A stretch of 64,000 bases of DNA from Kwoniella bestiolae CBS 10118 (GCF_000512585.2 NC_089241.1:6838001-6902000); one strand, 5' to 3'; positions 10,034 to 23,276 are shown, counted from the first letter of the stretch. Translations and numbers: made by a program. Notes: a model not told the origin generated them from the sequence alone.

Positions 10034-12223
10034 CTAGATCAACCTCGGCTCCACGCAAAACTTGATCCCAGGCGACGAAGGATGCCAAAGCGCCCAATTC
10101 ATCACCGTATAAAGCCCCTTGGTCTTATACTTCTTCCGTAATTTCTCAACGAGCATCTTCTTCTCATCCTCACTTTGCAACGTCAACCAAACTCGGATGT
10201 AATCTCTATTATATTCCTCCTGTCTCCATTCGGGGGCATTGATATATGCCATCTCCTCATTCATCGCTCTTACTAAATCCTTGTTACCTCTAGACTTCAC
10301 TTCCAATATCCTACTTCTAATTAGATCTTCATCCAATATTCGTCCCTCATGGTGTAAAGCAAGGAGGAAATTGTTATTATTGAATACCTTCGGACCCTTC
10401 TTCACCTTGTGTTTACGTTCCACCACGAAATGAATCATATCTTCGAAATTCTCTTTCTCACTCTTATCGATCCAATCGTACCCCTTCACCCAACCTTCCG
10501 CTTTAAGCAATATGAATTGAGCTATAGCCTCGTCAATCTCTTCTTGACGTCCCTTCCATGGTATAAGCTTTCCCTCACCCTTGAAGGCTTTTCGATCTTT
10601 TTGCTGCTTCCACATATCAAATGGTCCCCAGACGGTCCATTCGATAGGTGGGTCAGGAACGTGGTCTTCCCAATTATACGACTCGTCTCGTTGTTTCGCG
10701 GCGGCCTTGTTTCTTCGTCGTAGCCATTTGGGATCACGCCATCGCAAGTCCCACATGAGTATATTATCGATGGATCGCAGTGATCCCACGGGGGGAATGG
10801 GCGAATCGTATGGTCGAGGGAGGGGGTGTTGTTTTTTGACTGTACGAAGGGGGATGGTTACAACGTGATAATCGAATTTCTTGATCGCGCCGAAATTGGC
10901 TGATTCTCGGAGCTATGTACCACAATACATCGTAGTATCAGTTTAGCCTCTAGCCCTTGGGATAAATCAGATGCAAAGTGTGTAGCGAAGGCGTCAAATC
11001 GAAAATATCACTCACCTCTTTTAAGATCATCATGTGATTCGCCCTCAATGCAAAATCGACCATACAATCTCTCCAGACTATCAACATCCTATTAGTCATC
11101 ACCGTAGACAGCTCATTCTTCATATCCCAGTCGTATGGCAGGTCGTAATCCCTAGTCTTGACTTTCGTCCCCTTCTCCAATTTCTGTTCCAACACCTCCG
11201 GATCCCATTGAGCGCGCTTCACAGTCTTCGCAATGGAGTTGATGCAGTTCTTGGTGAGTATGAGTTCACCAGCGTACCATTCCACATGGACCGATCTGGG
11301 TTTGATTTTCTCCAGGAACTTGTCGATCTTCTCAATGGAGTACTTTGGTTTTCCATTATCACCCAGCTCTTGATCGAAGAGTTCGTCTGGTCTACCTTCC
11401 TGTCGGAACGAATGGAGGATGGTAAGTTTGTTGATGTTTATAGGGGTGGCGATGTCCGCTAGGGCGTTGATGATCTTGATGAAGGTAGGTAAGAATACTT
11501 GAACAGTGAGGTTTAGAGGCTTGGTGGAATGTAGGGGAAACCATGCCGAGGGATTTCTGAATGCTCTCTACAGTCAAGAAAAGAACAAAGGTCAGCTGTG
11601 TATGATCATTCCCTGCTTGAAAGAAAAGATGCACAGACAGGAACGATACTTACATGTCCATCATCTTCACCAATGATGATAACCTCATTCCCATGCCTGG
11701 TATCGCGCGCTCTGTCCCTCCAGTTTCTACATACTTTGCTCATATCGTTCAACTGTCTCTTCACCAAGAACCTCTTGTACGTCGATACCTCCTCATTCGT
11801 CAATCGCTGATTGTCTATATCCTCGGTATGCCTCGTGGGAGTCTTGAGGTTGATGGGTAAATCAGGTAGGGGGAGTTTCATAATACCGTCTCGGAGGTGG
11901 TAGAATATCTGTTCGAATGTCTCTACTGAAATGAGGGTAGCGGGTGATGGTCCCCTAGGTGGGGGTGTAGGCGAGGTGAGGACCAGCCTGGGAATGATGG
12001 GTAGGTTGATTCGCTCTTTTTCCGATAGAAGCGAGATGGGAAGGGAAGAATGGACATCCAAACTTGTTGAGAGCCTTCTTCGCTTGTAGGGGTGTGGTGG
12101 GTCGTTGCCTGGACCATCTAGGTCTTGTTTGATGGAGGGGAAGTTACGTTTCTTCTTGAGCTTGTGCTGGAGCTTTGAAGGGAGAGCGTAGGGTGGTTTG
12201 GGGAGTTTGGCTCTTTTCGTCAT
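10034..12223 (-). CDS. F-box-like hypothetical protein (666 aa)
   Basis: Three exons: 12223-11654, 11567-11016 and 10912-10034, joined in phase 0 to give 666 aa. The N-terminus is basic (MTKRAKLPKPPYALPSKLQH), followed near residues 95-115 by a weak F-box-like start (SVETFEQIFYHLRDGI) and NDMSKVCRNWRDRARD, as in proteins that link substrates to SCF ubiquitin ligases. The rest is charged and alpha-helical with many Trp. It includes a region rich in WRD/RRR and an Asn run (VFNNNNFLLAL) and ends in VEPRLI. No substrate domain was recognised. The start is the first ATG in frame; the open frame upstream lacks one. F-box assignment is tentative. It is distinct in sequence from the F-box-like cluster at 45-51 kb. 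Confidence 0.7.
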
Positions 12224-13304
12224 GTCGATTGATGAGTAGAGAGGTAATGATGGTGGGTGGCGATGAGAGCGGTGTGAGCTGAGCTGAGCTGGTTTCGTTG
12301 TAGGCGTGCTGTGGAACCGGTCACAGCAGGTCAAAGGGGTGTGAGTATCGCTCGCAGAGTGATGATCAGTCCTGAGTGGGGAGGTATTAGACAGAGATGG
12401 ATGTGTGAGAGAGTCAGGTGAAGACAGGGAGTAGAAGAATGAGAGTGGAGATGTAAGGTAAAATGAAAATGAGATACCGCATGAATATGCGGTAGTAGTA
12501 CGCACCCACTGCCAAAACAAGGTTGAATACAAGTTGGACCACCTCCACTCGTCATCAGTTGGATCATGTCACGTGATATGCTACTTAATCACACGGACAC
12601 GGTGGCTGAGGCTGATAAACAGCTGTGCCTGTTATGCTGTTGCGTCATAAGTTGATGCGGCAAGTTACTACCAGTTAAGCTTGAATTTGGTGTTTGGTTT
12701 TCTTTTGAGCATGAGCAGGTCAAACGACCACTGCAGATAGATATCCCTTGAAAGGCACAGAGCAATGTCAACAAGGAACCAGCAGACATCGCCGAGTGAC
12801 CTGCTTGCCTGCTCGTAGCTGTGAACATCATGTTGCCAATTAATTGATCAGAACCGACGTGATGCTTGGCAAGCGACAAGAGACACCGAAGCGATGCATG
12901 GTTCATCCAACGTATCGACCAAAATGACCACGTATCCGATGACTGATGTGACGGACATTCCCCCCGGGTGGATCGGGGATTATACCTCGACTTGATTTTC
13001 TAATTTTATTAATGGTCGTATGCTCGGTTGTTGTCATCCTTTATATCATAGTCATAGTAATGGTAGCATAGCATACTAGTCTTCTTCATTTTTCAATTTC
13101 CACTCGTACTCTTGGCGATCGTAGCGGTGTATACATACTCTCCCTCTTTCTCATTCTCTCTTCACTTCAATCTCAGATAATACACATAGAAAAAGGACAC
13201 TCTATCATATCTCCCCCTTCATTCTTTCCTTTCCTCTCTCTCTCTGCCCTCTTCATAACCATCGTTGAGAACCATCGCACACTACTTTCGGCAGACCACT
13301 CAAA
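12224..13304. promoter_or_regulatory. divergent intergenic region; CT-rich phospholipase B promoter
   Basis: About 1.1 kb between two divergent genes. The 13130-13265 stretch is strongly pyrimidine-rich (runs such as CTCTCTCTCTGCCC), typical of fungal promoters and 5' leaders. No other gene is supported in it. Confidence 0.5.
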
Positions 13305-15864
13305 ATGGTCACCCCAGCTCTAATCGCTCTGCTCGCCGTCCCCTCGATCCTCGCCTCTCCCCATCCTGCCCCATACTCTCCATCTCAAGAACTAGCTCTA
13401 AGGGCACTATCAGATAAATCGTATGCACCGTACAAAGTGGATTGTCCAACGGGATGGACATGGATAAGGAACGCTACGGTACGTACTTTACTTCTCTCCA
13501 ACCGCATTACTGTTATGCTTATACTGATAGTATGTGTAGGAAGGATTGGCATCGGGAGAAAGAGATTTCATAGCGAATCGACAGAAGGTCACAGGTCCAG
13601 CTATAAATACCATGGCGTCTTCTCATGGGATTGCCAACCCTCCTAGAACACCTACGATCGGTGTAGCCTTGGCTGGTGGTGGATACAGGGCGATGTTGTA
13701 AGTCATCTTACGATGTGTGTAAAATACCACTGGGTGAGGACAGGGTATCAACTGATGGGGATGGGATTGTCCTTCCGCAGGACCGGTCTGGGCGGAATTA
13801 TGGGAATGATGAACGAGTCGTCCGAAGGTGCTGCAAGTGGGTTAGGAGGCTGGTTGGACGGTGTAACGTACTGGGCTGGATTGAGTGGTGGTAGTTGGGC
13901 GACTGGGAGTTTCATGTCGAACGGTGGTGAATTACCTATCAACTTGTTAAACAATGTGAGTGCTGGTTATCTCCATGATCATCGTCTGAACAGTCACAAC
14001 ACCACATCGGCTATATCCCTCTTCAACGTTCCCATCTTGTACCCATCATATGATTGCTTCTTTCCAGTTACTAATCCTTCCCTACTTGCTCGGGTGGGTA
14101 TGCTGATTCCTGTCCGTCAACGTGCAGTTGTGGAACCTCGACTCCAATCTAGTCTTCCCATCCGACGACAAACTATCCTTCTACACAACCCTCGTATCAG
14201 AGACCAACGCCAAATCCGACGCAGGCTTCCCCACCCAGCTCACCGATCTATGGGGTCTCGCAATTGGTTCACACGTCTTACCCTCCCAATACCAATTAAC
14301 CAACTCACCCAACCTCACTTTCTCGTCTCTCCCTTCGGTAGTACAGAAATTGGGTAATGGGAGCTTGCCAATGCCAATCATCATAGCAGCGGAGAGGGAA
14401 CAAGGTGAACTGGTGATTGCTGAGAATGCGACTGTATGGGAATTTACCCCGTTCGAATTTGGTTCGTGGGCTTTTGGAAGTGAAGTCAAGTCTATTGGAG
14501 CGTTCACAAATCTGGAGTATCTGGGGAGTGAACTGAACAATGGGCAAACCAATGGGACTTGTTGGAAGGGATTTGATCAGTTGTCGTGAGTTCCCCAAAC
14601 CAATATCATCGATGATGTCCCCATCATCTCACATGCACTCATCCGCATATCCCCATCCCCCTTGCGTTTGGGTAAGAAAGGTTTAGCTGACAATGTGAAT
14701 CAGCTTCGTAATGGGTACTTCGGCTACTTTGTTCAACAGTGCTTTACTGCAAATTAATAATTCAGATTCCGGTCTGGTCACCGACCTCATTCAAGGGTTC
14801 TTGGAGAATCTGGGAGAAGATCAGCAGGACATAGCGAGGATACCCAATTCATTTGCCAACTACAACCCTGGCGAGAACCCAGTGAGTAGCGCATTCTCCC
14901 TTCCACCTCATTCTCACTCACTTGCTTCTCCCCCAATACTCTTCAGCTAACCCCCCATGGTCTTTTATCTAGATCTCATCATTCGAATACATAACCCTAG
15001 TAGACGCAGGCGAGACCAACCAGAACATCCCTATCGAACCCCTCCTCATCCCCTTCCGAGAGGTCGACGCAATCATAGCTTTCGACTCGTCCTATGATTC
15101 TCCCTACGTCTGGCCGAACGGTACCGCTCTCAGAACGACTTTCGAAAGGGCTAAAGTACTAGCTGAAAATACCGGTACCCAGATTAGGATGCCCGAGGTA
15201 CCCTCTGAAAATGGGTTTATCAATGGTGGGTATAATACTCGACCGACGTTTTTCGGATGTAATGATACGACTACGCCTTTGATTGTTTATGTGCCGAGTT
15301 ATCCTTGGAGTGCGGCTGCGAATACTTCCACTGTGGGTTGTTTCTTCCTATCATCCAATATTCACCCTTCTCCGAAGCTCCCCATCATCCCGTGTTCTAC
15401 CGGATGTCGCACCACCTTTGAACGGTGATGGCTAATCCGATATCTAACAGTACCAACTCGAATACTCTGACGAGCAAGCCAGAGAAGTACTATACAACGG
15501 CCTTCGATCACTCACACTGAACGGTACAGTCGAAACGTGGCCTAGGTGTCTGGCATGTGCCCTTACAGATAGGTCCTTCGAATATACCTCGTCAAATAGG
15601 ACAGCAGAATGTCAGAGCTGTTTCGACACGTGGTGTTGGGCAGGAGACGATAATACCACGCAACCCAACACATATGAACCTCAGATTGCCAGTGTGCCGC
15701 CTTGGCTTACTGCGAGGGGTTTGAGTAGTGGAAAGGCAGATGCGAAGGGGGTGGAGAATACACAGAGTACTAGTAGTGCGAGTATGAGGGTGGTTAGAGG
15801 TGCTGGTGGGTGGATGGCGAGTCTGGGTGTGGGGATGGGAGTGGGGTTGGCGATGTTGTCATGA
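13305..15864 (+). CDS. PLB1: secreted, GPI-anchored phospholipase B
   Basis: Seven exons: 13305-13478, 13540-13697, 13781-13955, 14128-14585, 14704-14881, 14973-15332 and 15451-15864, giving 638 aa. A signal peptide (MVTPALIALLAVPSILA) is followed by the fungal lysophospholipase/phospholipase B domain, with GGGYRAML and the nucleophile motif GLSGGSWATG. AFDSSYDSP carries the catalytic Asp, and many NxS/T sites are present. The C-terminus has paired Cys (CLACALTDR, CQSCFDTWCW) and ends in a hydrophobic tail after a Ser-rich stretch, as for GPI attachment. The enzyme removes acyl chains from phospholipids and lysophospholipids at the cell surface or outside the cell. Length and motifs match the family. 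It is the first of six + strand genes for secreted or membrane products. Confidence 0.95.
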
Positions 15865-17842
15865 GATGATTTGAGATGATGTACGATGATACGTATGTGG
15901 GTGGGTGTATGATACGACATATAATGACGAATATAATATGCTTTGATGCATTGATGAGGATTTGGCGAGGGTTGTTCAGTCGTTGCGATGAGAGGACATG
16001 CGAATGACTTTTGTACTTACGCTCGACCGGAGTCTTTTTGTTAGGGGTTCCAGTGCAATATGGCATGGTTGTACCGGAGGTATCCTGATTCTGCTGATCT
16101 ACATCACATCCCGTTCGTCCCCGGTGGCACAACAGTATGATGTACGGCTCCATGGCGATCCGGTACTACAGTGGAGAGAGAGGCTGCGCCGAGTAATGCA
16201 AAGCGAGATTACCTGGATACTACTACTACAGTATCAGTCTACCTCCGATCAGTTTTGAGTCCTGGTCCTCTTCATGCCGGCGTAGAGTCAGCCTCGATAC
16301 ACCAGCCCAAGAGAAGATTTTACCCCCGAAAGAAAGATACACGTACACATAGCGGACGGTGACAGGTAGCTCTCATATGGTGATATGTAGAGGAATTGTT
16401 CCTGCCTTTTGTGGTATGCATACGCGATTCAGGTTAAGAGTGACTCTGGGCAGACAAACATATACAAGGCCATCTGTCTAGGGAGATGCTTACTCTGAAC
16501 TCGCCGCCACCGCCCCTGGCCAGTACACAGGGTGGTCCCTGCTCAAAGTTGGTGATTGTGACTGTATTGTACTGTACAATAAACGCTCATGGCGCCTACT
16601 GGGAGCCTTTCGAATGCTCCATACATCCGGAATCTCCTTATCTACCTCACCTTTTCAGAACCGCATGGAACAGTGCATCTAACGTCATATAGATATTTTG
16701 ATTTCGCGCTAAATATACCGTACAAGTGTGTGTCGTGTGCACAGAACGCAGCTGGAAGCCGGAATCCGTAAGAATTCTCGGCAAAGTCAAAGCAAAGGAT
16801 TGCCGACCCTTTTCGGTGATTGGTCATCAGACTCGACCTGCTTATCCAGTCCAACCGTATCGCGATGTACGGTGATGTGATATCATCATGCGCAATACCG
16901 CATGCTTCCTTCGTTTGGACATATCTTTCACAAGTAGACACGACAAGACCATGCGAGACCATCAATCTCCACCTAACTCCTCATGGGGTGTTTCTGCTAC
17001 TGCTCCTGGGCAGGGTGCTCAGTCCATGCAATAACGCCAAGAGAATGCCGGGTGCTTATCATACTTGTTCATGCTGCATCTCTATCCAGATCGAACCTCG
17101 GCCTTCCGGATCTCCAAACAAAACAAGAGAAGGAGTTGATTCCCGTGACGAGACTTGAGTGCCTGATATTCTTTCTGAGTGAATCACTCGCACTAGCGTG
17201 GTTTTTAAGGAAAGCCGCAACTCTAATTAAACTCTTATCGTTGATCGCCCATATGGGTCCTTTCGACTCCGGATTAACTCGCACGAGTGGCCTTGTGGCT
17301 TTCTTACTATATCGACGTCGTCTGATTCGTCAGAAAAGGATTCTGTCATTCACATCATCACAAGATGTATATCTCTCAGATCGATCCGAGCCTTATCATT
17401 CGCCGATGTATACGGCCCATATGGGTGTGTGCATGGTGGTGGGACGGTAGTGCGAACTTTATTCGTGTGTGGCTTTATGCAAACGTCCTATCTACTGACA
17501 TGGACCGGAATCTGCCCATGTAATGGTTGATTCGCTCGGCCGGAACTACCAATTACTTACACTCCTTTAGCTCAGGTCGACTGATATACAATAGCATCCG
17601 GTTTCATCCCTCTCCCTTCCGGGTCGACTACCAACATCCCCCGATGATAGGATATACGGCATATATGCTACAAACGCAACATTAAGTTAGGTGGAAATCA
17701 AGGGATGGATTGAAAGGATGATATCGTACCTGAAGCTGTTCATGACACGACTCCACATGGGAAACGGAACATCCACTCCAAATTGTGTTCCTAAGGTTTC
17801 ATTTCTCGTTCGAACACCATGTGGACCATGCTGCTGGGGCTC

Positions 17843-17906
17843 GATAAGGTCGATAAGGCGTGGTCGGAGCTAGATAAGCGGTTTACCAACGGGAAATAGT
17901 GATAAG
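17843..17906 (+). promoter_or_regulatory. cluster of four GATAAG sites (GATA-factor binding)
   Basis: GATAAG occurs at 17843-17848, 17852-17857, 17873-17878 and 17901-17906, all on the same strand, 124-187 bp before the OPT start codon. Fungal nitrogen regulators of the GATA zinc-finger class bind HGATAR. Four sites in 64 bp, just upstream of a TATA box and in front of a peptide transporter, strongly suggest nitrogen control. Confidence 0.75.
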
Positions 17907-17924
17907 GGAGATTGAGGTTGAGGG

Positions 17925-17932
17925 TATATAAG
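17925..17932 (+). promoter_or_regulatory. TATA box of the OPT gene
   Basis: TATATAAG, 98-105 bp before the start codon and directly after the GATAAG cluster. Confidence 0.65.
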
Positions 17933-18029
17933 AACATTCGGACGCCTAGGAGACACGAAGGAAGATATCTCCATCCCCCAACTTCAGCATTTCGTAAAAT
18001 CCCAATTGCCTTCGGCGTTGTTGACGATC

Positions 18030-21000
18030 ATGGCTGAAGAAAAGGATATCACGAGGGGTCAAGCCGATGAGCTGACTTATGTGAAAAATGAGAAGAAAAG
18101 CTTGGAGACGGAGGTTAGTAGATTTCCCAGATATACTAATCAGTGACAAAATGGAAGGCTGATACCCCTGGTGGTCAGGCTGAGATCTCGGGAGCAGATA
18201 AAGGTGTGTATGTGGATGCAGTAGCAGAGGCTGAAGATGTGGCTCAACACGGGTGAGTACACATCGACAGTAATATATCAGCATCGTGCTGATAATCTGG
18301 GTGCAGTGGCCTCGGCATGACTGGGGAGGATATCTTGGCTGTTGAGGATAAGCTCAACTCCATGACCCTGGAGAGAACTAGAATCGTAAGCATCCTCCCT
18401 TACACCACTGTATGTGTAGGATAGCTCGTGGCTGACGCATCTTATGCTCACTCTAACAGATCTTGAAGCAAGTCCAAGAAATGCACCAACACGACCAGAA
18501 CTTCCCCGCCCACATTCTCCAACGAGTCGAGATTTTCCTGGGCGACGATACGATCATGAAGAATCCTCACGACCCCGAGCATGCAGAGCTGATCAAAGAG
18601 ATGAAACTCGAAGCTCTGATGGTCACTGAGAACTCCCCCTACGCGGAAGTACGAGCCGTCGTGGAGAACACCGACGATCCTTCGATGCCTTCCTTCACTT
18701 TTAGGACTTGGTTCATCGGTATTATATATGTCATCATTGGGGCGTTCATCAATCAGCTGTTCGATATTAGACAGCCTGCCGTTAGAGTCTCGTCAGAGGT
18801 GGCTCAGCTCTTGGCTTGTGAGTACACTTTCATTTCATCGAAAATCCAAATGTGTGTGGCACTTCTGAAAAAAAAACTTAAAATTGCAGATCCTGCTGGT
18901 AAACTTTGTGAAAAGCTGCTTCCTGACTGGAGTTTCACCTTGTTTGGCAAGAGACACAGCCTTAATCCTGGAAAATTCAATAAAAAGGAGCACATGCGTG
19001 CGTCTCACGAATTTCGAGAACGTAATTGTCTAAGGAGAGGCTAACATCTTTCTGTAGTGATCACCATTATGGCTACCGTCGGGTATAACACCCCTTACAC
19101 ATCTAACATCATCCTTTCTCAGTTCCTGCCACAGTACTTCAACCAATCTTATGCATCTGAGTTCAGCTACCAGGTGAGTACTGTGCCGTTATCGTTTATT
19201 GCTTCGTTGACGCATACTAAAGCAACGCGACTTGACAGATCCTTATCGGTCTCGGTACCAACTTCTGTGGATATGGGTTAGCCGGGTTAGCGCGACGATT
19301 CCTGATCTATCCTTCCTTCTGCGTGTGGCCAGGATCACTCGTCACTATCGCTTTGAATCGAGCCTTCCACTCGGACACCGACCCAGCCGTACCTGGGCCT
19401 TTTAAGCGGATCTACAACTGGTCGCGAATGAAGCTTTTTGCTGTAGCTTTTGCCGCGATGTTCGTTTGGTTCTGGTTCCCTGGGTTCCTATTCACCGCTT
19501 TATCCAGCTTCAACTGGATAAGTTGGATCAGCCCCAACAATGTGTCACTCAACAATATCGTAGGTTTCAATAACGGTCTAGGAGTGAATCCCTGGCCGAC
19601 TTTCGATTTCAACGTTTTGACTGCGTACGATTTCAACCCTTTGGTCGTGCCTGCTTTCGGAACGATCAACCAGTTCATCGGTATGGTCATCGCGCTCTTC
19701 ATGATCGTTGCATGGTACTGGTCTAACACTTGGCACACTGGTTATCTTCCTATCAATAGTAACCATGTCTTCGACAATGCTGGTAAAGCGTTCAACGTGC
19801 AGAAAGTGATTGATCACAGAGGGATCTTTGACGCCGCCAAATACCAAACTTACTCTCAACCCTGGATGGCTGCCGGTAATTTGGTCGTGTACTTTTGGTT
19901 CTTTGCCCAGTATGCTTGTAGTGAGTCTAGTCGACGTTTTGTATAAGCTACCAGGATGCTGACACTTATCATAGCCATCTCGTACGCTGCTCTTTTCCAC
20001 CGTCGAGAGATTATACACGGCCTGAAGGGATTGTGGCACAGTCTTCGCAGGAAGAAGACTGATAGTAAAGAGGACGATTTGACCGAAGATATCCACTGTA
20101 GATTGATGCGATCATACCCTGAAGTCCCCGAGTGGTGGTATCTCCTCGTCCTCCTCTTCGCTATGGGATGTGGTATGGCCGGTATAGGCGCTTGGGAAAC
20201 ATACACCAACCCGGCGGTCGTGCTGTTCGGTATCGCCTTGGGTATCGTTTTCATCGTTCCGGTCGGTCTGGTCACCGCCATCACAGGTATTCAAGTCACC
20301 ATGAACGTCTTGGCGGAACTTATCGGTGGTGCCTGGACACCCGGTAACGCATTGGCCATGAACTACTTCAAAGCTTTCGGATATATCACTACCGCTCAGG
20401 CTATATACTTCTCGAGCGATCTCAAAGTAGCTCACTACCTCAAGATTCCTCCCAGACATACCTTCGTGGCTCAACTGGTCGCCACATTGATCTCCACCTT
20501 GGTGTGTACAGGTGTATTCAACTTCCAGATGAACAAGGTTCCCAATGTCTGTACAGCCGAAGCACCTTTCGGTTTCTCATGTCCTGGTATCAACACTTTC
20601 TTCACGGCTGCTGTCTTCTGGGGTACCTTGGGTCCCAAAAAGCTTTTCGGCTCGAACGGTCAATACAGAGCCCTTATGGCTGGATTCCCAATCGGTTTCG
20701 CAATGCCTATCGGTGAGTTTATCGGCCTGACCATTGGGATTCTGTGAGAATTACTGACTTGATGAGCGATAACAGTCATCTACTTCTTGAGAAAACGATT
20801 CCCCAGGACTGCATGGTTGAGACAGATCCATCCCGTCATGCTTTGTTACGGAGGTCTCAATTGGTGAGTCATGATGGATATAATCGGGGTGTAGGCATCA
20901 TGAGAAAGTGACTGAGATGATCCATCTAGGGCTCCTTACAACTTATCATACCTTTGGCCCTCGGTTCCTCTAGCGTCTTTCTCATGGTTCTATTTGAGAA

Positions 21001-21285
21001 AGCGATACCTGGCCTTCTGGTCAAAGTGAGTACCTTGCACTGATAAGTAGATTATCCCACTAACATCCCTGTCTCAGATACAACTTTGTTCTCGCGGCCG
21101 CCTGGCAATGTGGTATTGCAATTGCCGCTATCGTCATCTTCTTTGCCATCCAACTACCAGCTGTGGAGGTGAATTGGTGGGGAAACACCGTTTCATACCA
21201 AGGGTGCGAAGATGTCGCCTGTAGGAGATTGCCAATCCCTGATATTGGCTATTTCGGTCCCGCCCCGGGAAATCTCCCTGTGTAG
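18030..21285 (+). CDS. oligopeptide transporter, OPT family
   Basis: Eleven exons: 18030-18113, 18179-18252, 18307-18385, 18460-18817, 18890-18997, 19058-19173, 19239-19920, 19975-20712, 20776-20863, 20930-21025 and 21078-21285, giving 876 aa. OPT signatures appear in order: SPYAEVRAVVENTDDP, NQLFDIRQPAVRVSSEVAQL, YPAGK, YNTPYTSNIILSQFLPQYF, and the long conserved block with NALAMNYFKAFGYITTAQA and DLKVAHYLKIPPR. A charged cytosolic N-terminus of about 170 residues precedes some 12-16 membrane segments. These plasma-membrane, proton-coupled carriers import small peptides or related compounds such as glutathione; the substrate cannot be read from sequence. Exon 2 could start at an alternative AG about 23 nt earlier. 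The promoter carries four GATAAG sites. Confidence 0.94.
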
Positions 21286-21738
21286 ACAAAGGATGTAGCA
21301 TTTTATGCTGAAGACTGGGATGAGTGAGAACTTTGGGCGAGGTGAAACACTCCTTTGGGGAGATCTATGGGTTGGATGGTAGTGGAGGTTGAGAATGTGA
21401 AAGCAATACGTGGAAGAAGGTGGGAAAATGCGTCGGTGGGATAAAGGAGCTTAGCGAAATTGGGTCGAAATAAGATTTAGATTAGGATTCGCGGAATCCC
21501 AATGGGAGGGGATGGGAAATCTTTGTAAATGTAGTCACACAAGAGCTCTTCTGTGGTTCTTTGTTCATGCATTCTCGTTGTCACTCTTTCACCACATATA
21601 AAGCCTACTACGCAGCTCGCAGTCATCTCGTCCCCTCAGACAACTTGTCAACTTCCTTCCCTTCCCCATCCCTTCCAAGTCACTCATTTCCCTGATAACC
21701 TTAGATAACTTAACCTGTCACAACAAGCTTCTGACAAA
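21286..21738. promoter_or_regulatory. OPT 3' end and promoter of the first small secreted protein
   Basis: TATAAAG at 21597-21603 lies about 140 bp before the next start codon, followed by a CT-rich leader. No gene is seen. Confidence 0.55.
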
Positions 21739-22550
21739 ATGAAGCTTTCACTCGCTTTCGGTATTATTACTCTTTTGGCTTCTACAGGTGAGTGATCAGG
21801 CGTTGATAAACCTTTATGTTGCTAATACAAGATGGTTGCCACTCAGCCGTAACTGCCATTCCGGTCCCCATGACCTCCGAGGCGGCTGTCCCTGCTCCAG
21901 CTCCTTCGCCCACCCCCGCCCCTGCACCTGCTCCCGCCCCCGCTGACGATTGCAGCGAGGACTGCGAGTCTCCTCCTCCAGCAACTACCGAGTGCCAGGA
22001 TTCTTCTCCTCCAGGAACTACCGAGGCCGCTGCCGTACCCGCACCAGCGCCCCCTGCCCCTGACTCTGGCAGCTCAGGTGGTGAGACCGGTGATACTGGT
22101 AGTTCACCCGCTCCTGCGCCCGCCCCTGCTCCGGCACCGGCACCGGCACCCGCTCCTGCACCAGCGCCTGCGCCAGCTCCAGCCCCGGCTCCAGCTCCTG
22201 AATTACCTCCACCCGCACCTGAATCACCTCCTCCTGCTTCTCCCCCGCCCTCTTCACCTCCTCACTCTTCACCTCCTCCCTCTTCGCCCCCTCCTTCCGA
22301 AGGATGTTCGGGAGAGGACTGTGGAACTCCCGCTCCTTCTTCAGGATGTGAAGGAGAAGGCTGCGAGAAGCCCTCCATGCCGGATTTGCCATGTGATGAG
22401 TTCGGAAACATCATCGGTGGTGGCGGTGGTGGAAAGCCTGGTGGTCACGGAGGTTCTTCCCCTATGGGAGGAGGCGGTGGTATGCCCGGTGGCGGAGGAC
22501 ACGGAGGTGGTGGTGGTGGAGGTGGAGGCGGTGGTGGTGCTCCTTGTTAA
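21739..22550 (+). CDS. small secreted Pro/Ala- and Gly-rich protein with Cys pairs
   Basis: Two exons: 21739-21787 and 21847-22550, giving 250 aa. Exon 1 encodes the hydrophobic core of a signal peptide (MKLSLAFGIITLLAST) and is cut by a phase-1 intron; the mature chain starts near AIPVP. The body has a long alternating Pro-Ala tract (about residues 118-148), a PPPxSPP region, then spaced Cys pairs (DCSEDC, GCSGEDC, GCEGEGC), and a poly-Gly tail ending in APC. This composition suits a wall-associated structural protein or one exposed to O-glycosylation. No enzyme domain is present. A role at the cell surface is inferred from composition and neighbours only. Confidence 0.85.
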
Positions 22551-23276
22551 GCTGTTATTAATATCATACAGCATGACCCTTTCAGACAATTAGGCACATT
22601 CCATTCTTGCCTTTGATATAATCCCTAAATCAGTCTTTACTGTTAGTACCGTCTTGGACATTATGCAATTTTGCTTATAGTTGCATTCAGTTTCTCCATT
22701 CATAGTGCAATGATCGAGTTTCTGAATCAAAGGTCGCTGGCAATTGAAGGTGGCTAGCAATTCAAGGCCGCTAGCTATTAAATGTAATCAAGATTGGTCA
22801 ATCGCATCCCTCATGCAGGAGGTACACAAGGATTAGTCACGTCTCTCAACAATGACAATCAGGGGTCAGAAGACCGATATATCTTAAAGGATCCCGCAGG
22901 TTTGGCTGAAAGATTGGATGATCTTACTTTATTACCCCGGCGGGGACTCTTCTCTTCCAAACTTCAGGTTATCCATCAGGACGATCATAATGGCTTAACC
23001 TCAAAGGATGTCCAAGATCGCCCCACCATTATCAATGTCGATCATCGTACCTCAGTTTGGCTGGACACTTACTCACCGAGCGTTTCCAAGGTTAAATATT
23101 TGGGAACCATCCAAGATATTCAATCATCCCAACCATCAGGCCTGGTGTCGACAAGAAGTCCATAGCATTGATTGCGCTTTCATTTTCCATCCTTCGGTAG
23201 ATTCACTTCCAACAGTCTAATTCATCCCCACTCTCTTTACGTCTAAATAACGATTCGCCTAACCCACTTGGTCAAC
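22551..23276. other. intergenic, no gene seen
   Basis: About 725 bases separating two small secreted protein genes. Short open frames lack ATG starts or plausible splicing. Confidence 0.5.

Larger units (their letters stand above)
15865..18029. other. 2.1-kb intergenic region upstream of the OPT transporter
   Basis: No gene is supported despite several short open frames. It contains two copies of the palindrome GCCCATATGGG (17247-17257 and 17415-17425), then a GATAAG cluster and a TATA box close to the transporter start. It is probably an extended promoter. Confidence 0.55.

Noticed and set aside
10239..10868. Several + strand frames opposite the 666-aa gene
   Set aside because: They are antisense shadows of a well-supported spliced coding frame.
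22794..23165. 123-codon + strand frame between two secreted protein genes
   Set aside because: Starts with TTG, no signal peptide or domain, and no splice partner found.
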